Below the pieces are notes generated by a model that did no database searches, was not told where the DNA came from, and was given only the letters and a program-made list of their open reading frames with translations. A DNA stretch of 64,000 bases from contig CAWAFH010000018.1 of NCBI GenBank assembly GCA_963781265.1, positions 434,001 through 498,000 of the forward strand, given 5' to 3'. Position numbers and translations under genes: made by a program. The stretch is from WHSW01 sp963781265. GTDB lineage: Bacteria > Actinomycetota > Thermoleophilia > Solirubrobacterales > 70-9. This document shows positions 58,061-64,000 of the stretch, piece after piece (the first letter of the stretch is position 1; each line of letters opens with the position of its first letter).

Positions 58061-58093
58061 GCTCGCCGCTCGACTTGACCTCGAGCGGCGAGC
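58061..58093. repeat. perfect 13-bp inverted repeat built from the GCGGCGA unit
   Basis: GCTCGCCGCTCGA and TCGAGCGGCGAGC are perfectly complementary around a 7-base loop, 27 bases after the binding-protein stop. It can act as a terminator for the osmolyte operon, but its sequence is the same heptamer family found inside two genes of this window. Confidence 0.75.
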
Positions 58094-58137
58094 GACCGGC
58101 GGCTCGAGGTCGGGCGACATCGGGTAGGCCGATCACC

Positions 58138-58785
58138 ATGAGTGCGGCGCTCCTCGACATCGACGGCACCCTCGTCGATTCCAACTACCAGCACACGATC
58201 GCCTGGCACCGGGCGTTTCGCGAGCACGACCTGAGCCCGGCGGTCTGGCGGATCCACCGCCACATCGGCGTCGGCGGCGACCAGCTCGTCGCCAGGGTCG
58301 CCGGTGGCGCGGTCGAGGCCGAGCTCGGCGACGCGATCCGCGACTCGGAGGCGCGCCTGTACGGCGAGCTGATCGGCGAGGTGCAGCCGTTCGACGGCGC
58401 CCGCGAGCTGCTGGTCGCGCTCCGCGACCGCGGCCATGCTTGCGTGCTCGCGAGCTCGGCGAAGCGGGCGGACACGGAGCATTACGTCGAGCTGCTCGAC
58501 GCCGCCGACCTGATCGAGGGCTACACGACCGCCGACGACGTCGAGGCGACCAAGCCCGAGCCCGACCTGGTCGGGGCCGCGATGCGGGTCGCTGGCGAGC
58601 TCTCCGCGGTGATGGTCGGCGACTCGATCTGGGACGTCGAGGCGGCGGCGCGCGCCGAGGTGAAGACGGTCGCCGTGCTGACCGGCGGCTTCTCGGAGGC
58701 CGAGTTGCGCGACGCCGGCGCGGTCGACGTGTTCGAGTCGCTCGGCGAGTTGCGCGAGCGCCTCGACCTGACCCCGTTACGGTAG
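58138..58785 (+). CDS. HAD-superfamily phosphatase
   Basis: 215 residues. Seen: motif I LLDIDGTLVDSNYQH near residue 6 with both Asp, the helical cap from about 15 to 80, motif II VLASSAKR near 102, motif III KPEPDLVG near 141 and motif IV VMVGDSIWDVEAAARA near 160. All four motifs are present. It resembles beta-phosphoglucomutase/phosphoglycolate-phosphatase-like enzymes; the substrate is unknown. The -10 box of the following gene lies in its 3' end. Confidence 0.9.
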   Translation: MSAALLDIDGTLVDSNYQHTIAWHRAFREHDLSPAVWRIHRHIGVGGDQLVARVAGGAVEAELGDAIRDSEARLYGELIGEVQPFDGARELLVALRDRGHACVLASSAKRADTEHYVELLDAADLIEGYTTADDVEATKPEPDLVGAAMRVAGELSAVMVGDSIWDVEAAARAEVKTVAVLTGGFSEAELRDAGAVDVFESLGELRERLDLTPLR

Positions 58786-58789
58786 GCGG

Positions 58790-60088
58790 GTGGGCGAACA
58801 GGCGGACCTGCTCAGCGCCGACGACGCGAGGATCCTCGGGCTCGAGTCAGCGTCGATCGCCGGCCACACGCTGAAGCTGATCGTCCTCGAGCCGGCTGCC
58901 GCGCCGCTCGACCTCGAGCGCCTCCGGGCATCGGTCGGCTCGCGGCTGCCTCGGGGCTCGCGCGGGCGCGACCGGGTCGACCTCGGCCCGCCCGCCCGCT
59001 GGGTCGCCGACGAGGGGTTCGAGGTCGCCGCCCACGTCCGCCGCGCCGAGGGGACCGACGGCATCGACGAGCGCGGCGCCTGGGCCGCCGCTGCGGCGCT
59101 GATGGCGCAGCGACTCGACCACGAGCGGCCGTTGTGGCGCTTCGACGTCGTCGGCCCGCTCGCCGATGGCCGCGAGGCGGTCGTCTGCCGCATCCACCAC
59201 GCGATGGCGGACGGGATCAGCTCGGTGCGCTTCCTGCGCGAGGTGCTGTGGGACGAGGTCGAGGCCGAGCCCGCCGCGCCGCCGGGCGGGCGCGCGACGG
59301 GGGAGCGCGCCGCCGAGCGCCGCCATCTCGCGGCCGAGCTGGCGCGGATGCCGGGCGCGGTCGTGCGCGAGCTCGGCCACCGCGCCTCGGACACCGTCCT
59401 CGACCGCCGGATCGGGGCCGCCCGCGAGCTGGCCTTCTCGGCCGTGCCGCTCGCGCAGCTGAAGGCGATCGGCGCCTCGCTGCCCGGCCACGTGACCGTC
59501 AACGACGTCTTCTTGGCCGGCGTCGCGGGTGGGCTGCGCGACTGGCTCGAGCACGCCGGCGAGCGGCTGCCGCGCTTGCGCGCCCAGATCCCGGTCAGCC
59601 TCCATCACCGCGAGGAGGGCGCGGGTGAGCTCGGCAACCGCGACTCGTTCATGAACGTCGAGCTCCCGATCGCCGAGCCCGACCCGGTCGCTCGGGCGCT
59701 CGCGATCAACGCGCAGACGACGGCTCGCAAGCAGCACCACGACGCCGAGGAGCTCTACGACCTATTTCATGCGCTCGCCCGCTACAAGCACCTCGACCGC
59801 GCCGCCGAGCGGCTCGCCGGCGGCCCGCGCGAGTTCAGCCTCTCGATCTCGAACGTCCCCGGCCCGGGCTGCGCGCTCGCGGTCGGCGGGCGCGCGGTCG
59901 AGAGCCTCTACTCGGTCGCCGAGCCGGCCGACCGCCACGCGCTGCGGGTCTCCGCGATCTCGTGCTCGGGTGAGATCGGGATCGGCCTCTGCACCGACCC
60001 CGACGCGGTCGCGGGCATCGACGCGCTCGCCGCGGCGATCGGCGAGTCGCTGGTCGAGCTCGGCGAGGCGACGCGCGGCAGGCTCTAG
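58790..60088 (+). CDS. wax ester synthase/diacylglycerol acyltransferase (WS/DGAT)
   Basis: 432 residues of the bacterial WS/DGAT family that makes storage triacylglycerol or wax esters. Seen: the catalytic HHxxxDG motif in CRIHHAMADGISSVRFL near residue 134, RPLWRFDVVGPL near 112, VTVNDVFLAGVAGGLRDWLE near 240 and SISNVPGPGCALAVGG near 350 (the conserved N-x-P-G-P region). TACGGT ends exactly six bases before the GTG. Its stop shares CTAG with the convergent ArsR gene. It is consistent with a lipid-accumulating organism that also carries many beta-oxidation genes. Confidence 0.9.
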   Translation: MGEQADLLSADDARILGLESASIAGHTLKLIVLEPAAAPLDLERLRASVGSRLPRGSRGRDRVDLGPPARWVADEGFEVAAHVRRAEGTDGIDERGAWAAAAALMAQRLDHERPLWRFDVVGPLADGREAVVCRIHHAMADGISSVRFLREVLWDEVEAEPAAPPGGRATGERAAERRHLAAELARMPGAVVRELGHRASDTVLDRRIGAARELAFSAVPLAQLKAIGASLPGHVTVNDVFLAGVAGGLRDWLEHAGERLPRLRAQIPVSLHHREEGAGELGNRDSFMNVELPIAEPDPVARALAINAQTTARKQHHDAEELYDLFHALARYKHLDRAAERLAGGPREFSLSISNVPGPGCALAVGGRAVESLYSVAEPADRHALRVSAISCSGEIGIGLCTDPDAVAGIDALAAAIGESLVELGEATRGRL

Positions 60089-60414
60089 GCGACGCCGGCG
60101 ACCGGCGCCGCGCCGGCGGTCAGCACGGCGTCGAGCAGGCCCGGGAAGCGGGCGTCGATGTCGTCGCGGCGCAGCGAGTTCATCCGCGAGGTCCCCCGGA
60201 CCTCCTGGGTGATCAGGCCGGCCTCGCGCAGGACGCGGAAGTGGTGGGTGCAGGTCGACTTGGTCACCTCGAGCCCGAACGAGCGGCAGGCCCGCGGCTC
60301 CGGGTCGGAGGCGAGCTCGCGGACGATCCGCAGCCGCTGAGGGTCGCTGAGGGCGTGCAGGACCGCCTCGAGCTCGATCTCGTCGCGGTCAGGCTGGTCT
60401 GGTGAGGTGCTCAT
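60085..60414 (-). CDS. ArsR-like winged-helix repressor with two cysteines
   Basis: 109 residues. Seen: LEAVLHALSDPQRLRIVRELA near residue 15, the recognition region LEVTKSTCTHHFRVLREAGLI near 50 and the wing QEVRGTSRMNSLRRDD. Two cysteines (one in RACRSFG, one in STCTHHF at the DNA-recognition helix) could make it thiol-sensitive, but no metal-binding CxC is present. It is divergent from an MFS pump with a dyad between the two starts, so it probably represses that pump. No ribosome-binding site precedes the ATG. Confidence 0.82.
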   Translation of the reverse strand: MSTSPDQPDRDEIELEAVLHALSDPQRLRIVRELASDPEPRACRSFGLEVTKSTCTHHFRVLREAGLITQEVRGTSRMNSLRRDDIDARFPGLLDAVLTAGAAPVAGVA

Positions 60415-60416
60415 TG

Positions 60417-60434
60417 GTTCGATGAGTGTCGAAC
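60417..60434. promoter_or_regulatory. candidate ArsR operator
   Basis: GTTCGA and TCGAAC form a perfect 6-bp dyad with a 6-base spacer, between the ArsR start and a TACGAT -10 box (60442-60447) of the divergent MFS gene. Confidence 0.5.
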
Positions 60435-60459
60435 AAGCTGGTACGATGTCCATCTTACT

Positions 60460-61896
60460 ATGCGGATGCGTCGTTCCACAGCGCTGCTGGTCGTGATCTG
60501 TCTGGCGCAGTTCATGGTCATCCTCGACGTCTCGATCGTCAACGTCGCCCTGCCGTCGATCCACGACGGTCTCGGCTTCTCCGAGACCGGCCTGCAGTGG
60601 GTCGTCAACGCCTACACGCTCACCTTCGCCGGCTTTCTGCTGCTCGGCGGACGCGCCTCGGACCTGCTCGGTCGCCGCCGCGTCTTCCTCGCCGGGATCG
60701 GCCTGTTCGGCGTCTCGTCGCTGGTCTGCGCGATCGCCCAGGACCAGGGCATGCTGCTCGGCGCCCGGGCCCTGCAGGGCATCGGCGCCGCGGTGATCTC
60801 GCCCGCCAGCCTCGCCATCATCGCCAGCTCGTACGCCGAGGGCGCGGAGCGCAACCGCGCGCTCGGCGCCTGGAGCGCGATGGCCGGCCTCGGCGGCACC
60901 TCCGGCGTGCTGCTCGGCGGGCTGCTCACCGACGTCTTCGACTGGCCGGCGATCTTCCTGATCAACGCCCCGATCGCCGCCGCCGTCGTGTTCGCCGGAC
61001 TGCGGCTGATCGCCCCCGACGGCGAGGTCGAGACCGAGCGCGACTACGACGTCGCCGGCGCGGTCACGGTCACGGCCGGGCTGACGGCGCTCGTCTACGG
61101 GATCGTGCGCACCGACGTGCTCGGCTGGGGCTCCGCCGGCGTCCTGGTCCCGGTCGGCATCGGGCTCGCGCTGCTCGCGGCCTTCGTCGCGATCGAGGCG
61201 CGCTACGCGCGCAACCCGCTGATGCCGATGCGGATCTTCGCGATCCGGACGCTGCGGGCCGCGAACGTGGTCATCCTGCTGCTCGGCGCGGCGCTGTTCG
61301 CGATGTGGTTCTTCCTCTCCCTGTTCCTGCAGCAGGTCCTCGGCCACAGCCCGCTCGAGACCGGGATCGACTTCCTGCCGATGACGCTCTCGATCGTCGC
61401 CGCGGCGACCGTCGCGCCGCGCCTGGTCGCGCGCTTCGGCGCCAAGGCGGTGCTGACCACCGGGATGTTGTTCGCGGCCGCGGGGCTCGGGATCCTGGCC
61501 GAGCTCGATCCGAGTTCCGGCTACGCGCCGGTCGTGTTGATCGGCGGCGTGGTCGCGGCGATCGGGCTCGGGACCTCGATGGTCCCCGCGACGATCGCCG
61601 CGGTCAAGGGCGTCCCCGCCCACGAGACCGGGCTCGCCTCGGGGATGGTCAACACCTCGCGGTTGGTCGGTGGCGCGCTCGGGCTCGCGGCGCTGACCAC
61701 CCTCGCGACCTCCCACACGAACTCGGAGGTCGCCTCCGGCACCGAGGCTCTGCTCGCGCAGACCGACGGCTACCAACTGGCGCTCCTCGCCGGCTCGATC
61801 CTCTGCCTGCTCGGCGCGCTGGCCGCGGCGCTGATGCTGCGCACCCCGCGCCGCGACGCCGAGGTGGCCGCCGTCGGCGCGGCCGAGTCGGCTTAG
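60460..61896 (+). CDS. MFS drug exporter, DHA2/EmrB type
   Basis: 478 residues with about 14 helices. Seen: LAQFMVILDVSIVNVALPSIHDGLG at the start (DHA2 motif D1), GGRASDLLGRRRVFLAGIG (motif A) near residue 65, ARALQGIGAAVISPASLAI near 105 and WSAMAGLGGTSGVLLGGLL (motif C) near 140. It is divergent from an ArsR-like regulator, with the operator-like dyad in its promoter, so it is likely inducible by an organic compound. Confidence 0.9.
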   Translation: MRMRRSTALLVVICLAQFMVILDVSIVNVALPSIHDGLGFSETGLQWVVNAYTLTFAGFLLLGGRASDLLGRRRVFLAGIGLFGVSSLVCAIAQDQGMLLGARALQGIGAAVISPASLAIIASSYAEGAERNRALGAWSAMAGLGGTSGVLLGGLLTDVFDWPAIFLINAPIAAAVVFAGLRLIAPDGEVETERDYDVAGAVTVTAGLTALVYGIVRTDVLGWGSAGVLVPVGIGLALLAAFVAIEARYARNPLMPMRIFAIRTLRAANVVILLLGAALFAMWFFLSLFLQQVLGHSPLETGIDFLPMTLSIVAAATVAPRLVARFGAKAVLTTGMLFAAAGLGILAELDPSSGYAPVVLIGGVVAAIGLGTSMVPATIAAVKGVPAHETGLASGMVNTSRLVGGALGLAALTTLATSHTNSEVASGTEALLAQTDGYQLALLAGSILCLLGALAAALMLRTPRRDAEVAAVGAAESA

Positions 61897-61922
61897 ATGA
61901 CCCTCCAATAGGGTTTCGCGCC

Positions 61923-62996
61923 ATGGCGCTGAAGCTCGGACTCAACCTCGGCTACTGGGGGATCGGACCCCGGGGCGAGGAGGCGGTGGAACTCGTCCAG
62001 GCGGCGGAGGGCGCCGGCTTCGACTCGGTCTGGGTCGCGGAGTCCTACGGCTCCGACGTCGTGAGCGTGCTCTCCTGGCTCGTCCCGCAGACCGAGACGA
62101 TCAAGCTCGGCGCCGCGATCATGCAGGTCCCGGCCCGGCCGCCCGCGGCGGCCGCGATGGCCGGCGCGACGATCGACGCCCTCTCCGGCGGACGCTTCAT
62201 CTTCGGCTTCGGCCCCTCGGGCCCGCAGGTCTCCGAGGGCTGGTACGGGGTCGAGTACGCGAAGCCGTGGGGGCGCACCCGCGAGTACATCGAGGTCGTC
62301 CGCGAGATCATCGCCCGCGAGGGCCCGCTCGAGCACAAGGGCGCGCATTACACGCTGCCGCTCGAGGGCCCCAACACGACCGGCCAGGGCAAGGCCCTGA
62401 AGCTCAACTTCCACCCGGTCCGCAACGAGATCCCGGTGTTCGTCGGCGCGATCGGGCGCAAGTCGGTCGAGATGGCGGCGGAGCTGTGCGACGGCTGGAT
62501 CCCGATCTTCTTCTCGGCCGACGCGTTCGAGCAGACCTGGGGCGAGCACCTCGAGGCGGGGTTCGCGAAGGGCGGGCGAACCCGCGCCGACCTCGAGGTC
62601 TCTCCGTCGCTGCAGGTCGCGATCGACGGCGACCAGGATGCCGCCCGCGCGGTGGTCAAGATGGGGCTCTTGCTCTACCTGGGCGGAATGGGCTCGCGTG
62701 AGACCAACTTCTACGTCGACCTCACCCACCGGTTCGGGTTCGGCGACGTCGCCGACGAGGTCCAGTCGCTGTTCCTGGACGGCAAGCGCGAGGACGCCTA
62801 CGCGGCGATCCCCGAGGAGCTCGTCGATGCGACCTCCCTGGTCGGAAGCGAGGATCAGGTCGCGGAGCGGGTCTCCAAGCTCGCGGCGGCGGGGGTCGAC
62901 CGCCTGATCGTCTCGCCGGTCCACGGCGACCAGGGCGAGCGCCTGCGCACGGTCGAGCGGCTGGCGCAGTTGACCGGCGTCGCCGCGCCGGCCTGA
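61923..62996 (+). CDS. LLM-class F420-dependent oxidoreductase
   Basis: 357 residues of the luciferase-like F420 group. Seen: LKLGLNLGYWGIGPRGEEAVELVQAAEGAGFDSVWVAESYGSD at the start, IKLGAAIMQVPARPPAAAAMAGATIDALSGGRFIFGFGPSGPQVSEGWYG near residues 60-105, PVFVGAIGRKSVEMAAELCDGWIP near 175 and a C-terminal SEDQVAERVSKLAAAGVDRLIV. The ALSGGRF-x-x-G-x-G-P-SGPQV stretch is typical. TAGGGT ends eight bases before the ATG; the longer frame upstream is a shadow of the MFS gene. The substrate is unknown. Confidence 0.88.
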   Translation: MALKLGLNLGYWGIGPRGEEAVELVQAAEGAGFDSVWVAESYGSDVVSVLSWLVPQTETIKLGAAIMQVPARPPAAAAMAGATIDALSGGRFIFGFGPSGPQVSEGWYGVEYAKPWGRTREYIEVVREIIAREGPLEHKGAHYTLPLEGPNTTGQGKALKLNFHPVRNEIPVFVGAIGRKSVEMAAELCDGWIPIFFSADAFEQTWGEHLEAGFAKGGRTRADLEVSPSLQVAIDGDQDAARAVVKMGLLLYLGGMGSRETNFYVDLTHRFGFGDVADEVQSLFLDGKREDAYAAIPEELVDATSLVGSEDQVAERVSKLAAAGVDRLIVSPVHGDQGERLRTVERLAQLTGVAAPA

Positions 62997-63030
62997 GCGC
63001 CGACTGGCCGCCGGACCCGGCGCGGCGCAC

Positions 63031-64000
63031 TCACCGCCCGCGTCGGCGAGCCGTTGCTGTTTCTCTCTTCGTCCGTACCGCAGTCGGCGCCCCGAACCAG
63101 GTGGTCAGCGCCTCAGCGAGCCCCAGTCGGGTTGGGTCTCCCACCCAGGCCACATATCCGTCGGGCCGAATCAACACGGCCGTGGGAGCAGTGACCGCCC
63201 CGAGCGCCGGAAGCTCCCACGGACCAACGTATTCGGCGTCGATCAACCGAACGCGATCGGCCCATGGAGTGATATCGACGCCGCCGGGCTCACCGAGGTT
63301 GAGGAGCACCGGCTGGGCATCGTGCAGCAGGGTGAAGACCCGCAGCGGGCCGTCGGCGGTGACCAGATCGAGATCTGGCATGCGGCGTCCGAGCAGCGGG
63401 TGTCCCTCGCCGAGGTCGTAATGGATGTCCAGACCGGACATCGTCGCGGCGAATCGTCGGCGAGGCTCGTCGATGGTGAGGAGCTCGGCGATGGTGTCGC
63501 GTAGGGCCTTCGTGCGTTCGTCCGGGCGGCGCAGCGCCACGTGCGCCATCGTGTTGCGCAGCACGCGGGCAGCGACCGGGTGGCGCTCGGCATGGTAGGT
63601 ATCCAGGAGGCATTCCGGCGATGTCCGGTTGAGCACCTGGGCCAGCTTCCAGCCCAGATTCACCGCATCCTGCACGCCGGTGTTGAGGCCCTGTCCACCG
63701 TCCGGGGCATGCACGTGTGCGGCGTCGCCGGCCAGCAGGACCCGTCCCTCGCGGTAGGCCGCGGCCTGCCGGGTCATATCGGTGAACCTGGAGATCGAGC
63801 TGGGACTGTGGATCCCGTAATCGGTCCCGTATACGTCGATCAGCGCCTTGCTGAGATCGCGCAGGGTGGGTTCGGTCGTGGGTCCGACGTGCTCTTCGGT
63901 GACCATGACCCGCATCGGCCCCTCGTCCCCGTAGACGACCTCGCCGTCGCGGACCTCGTACTCCAGTCTGCCGAGGGCATGGACGCCGCGGGCGTCCTGG
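63031..64000 (-). CDS. FAD-dependent aromatic-type monooxygenase, C-terminal part (runs off the window)
   Basis: About 323 residues of the C-terminal two thirds of a PheA/TfdB-type flavoprotein hydroxylase. Seen: the GD motif VLLAGDAAHVHAPDGGQGLNTGVQDAVNLGWKLA near the middle, a C-terminal thioredoxin-like domain (VLLNLGEPGGVD, VLIRPDGYVAWVGD) and a basic end. The frame stays open through base 64000, so the FAD-binding N-terminus lies outside. Codon and base use look less GC-rich than in most neighbours, which may mean recent transfer. It may hydroxylate an aromatic or polyketide substrate. Confidence 0.85.
   Translation of the reverse strand, partial: QDARGVHALGRLEYEVRDGEVVYGDEGPMRVMVTEEHVGPTTEPTLRDLSKALIDVYGTDYGIHSPSSISRFTDMTRQAAAYREGRVLLAGDAAHVHAPDGGQGLNTGVQDAVNLGWKLAQVLNRTSPECLLDTYHAERHPVAARVLRNTMAHVALRRPDERTKALRDTIAELLTIDEPRRRFAATMSGLDIHYDLGEGHPLLGRRMPDLDLVTADGPLRVFTLLHDAQPVLLNLGEPGGVDITPWADRVRLIDAEYVGPWELPALGAVTAPTAVLIRPDGYVAWVGDPTRLGLAEALTTWFGAPTAVRTKRETATARRRGR

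Noticed and set aside
58061..58093. Considered as part of an insertion sequence end
   Set aside because: No transposase or target duplication is present; it works as a terminator-like hairpin made of the heptamer unit.
60426..62996. 856-codon frame covering the MFS gene and the F420 oxidoreductase
   Set aside because: Only the last 357 residues (from 61923) are a real protein; the upstream part is an out-of-frame shadow of the MFS gene.
1..64000. tRNA, rRNA or tmRNA genes
   Set aside because: No cloverleaf, CCA-proximal TTCGANTC arm or rRNA-like stretch was recognised by eye; a covariance-model scan would be decisive.

Overview
The window is very GC-rich DNA packed with genes on both strands, with many GTG and a few TTG starts, 4-base ATGA/GTGA/TTGA overlaps inside operons and very short gaps. 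An actinobacterial-type integration host factor, F420-type luciferase-like oxidoreductases, a WS/DGAT acyltransferase, an ECF42 sigma factor with its DGPF partner, a DUF5679 zinc ribbon and a LigC/LigD-polymerase repair pair point to an Actinomycetota chromosome. My best guess is the Thermoleophilia/Solirubrobacterales branch, which is inference from gene content. I found no rRNA, tRNA, phage, transposase or CRISPR array.

Layout. 1-6.6 kb: Mce/MlaF-type ABC ATPase, MMPL/RND transporter, one-cysteine thioredoxin-fold protein overlapping a B3/4-domain protein, then small membrane proteins. 6.6-7.4 kb: mIHF-like DNA-binding protein with a long leader. 7.4-11.1 kb: a serine-palmitoyltransferase-like enzyme divergent from a YghO-like acyltransferase, and an AlkA-type glycosylase. 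11.1-13.8 kb: a thiamine-precursor ABC transporter under a TPP riboswitch. 14-18.7 kb: VWA/MoxR pair, PPK2 and a long coiled-coil protein. 18.8-22 kb: Amt, P-II and a CdaR/PucR-type regulator. 22.1-24.9 kb: metallo-beta-lactamase-fold protein with PAS partner, zinc ribbon, coiled-coil membrane protein, rhodanese. 25-27 kb: ECF42 module. 27-35 kb: fatty-acid or steroid beta-oxidation genes (two thiolases, two acyl-CoA dehydrogenases, MaoC, TetR). 35-46 kb: hydrolase, methyltransferase, L-2-hydroxyglutarate oxidase, LigC, a frame-disrupted O-antigen ligase, LigD polymerase, VOC, DUF167, a crotonase/ATP-grasp operon and a VanZ-like gene with a run-on tail. 46-52.7 kb: F420 oxidoreductase, P-type ATPase coupled to pyruvate kinase, haem-binding and secreted proteins. 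52.7-58 kb: MFS exporter and a complete OpuC-type osmolyte ABC transporter. 58-64 kb: HAD phosphatase, WS/DGAT, ArsR divergent from an MFS pump, F420 oxidoreductase, and the C-terminal part of an FAD monooxygenase cut by the window edge.

The strongest genome-scale signal is a TANNNT hexamer placed 6-9 bases upstream of about twenty start codons that lack a Shine-Dalgarno sequence. This looks like leaderless transcription, and two divergent gene pairs share overlapping -10 boxes. Heptamer tandem repeats occur between and inside genes, a cluster of perfect palindromes lies at 45.4 kb, two genes look broken by frameshifts, and the TPP riboswitch ends directly on a start codon. I saw no clear-cut new defence or mobile system. 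The candidates most worth testing are the SPT/acyltransferase pair, the crotonase/ATP-grasp operon, the thioredoxin/B3-4 pair and the palindrome cluster.
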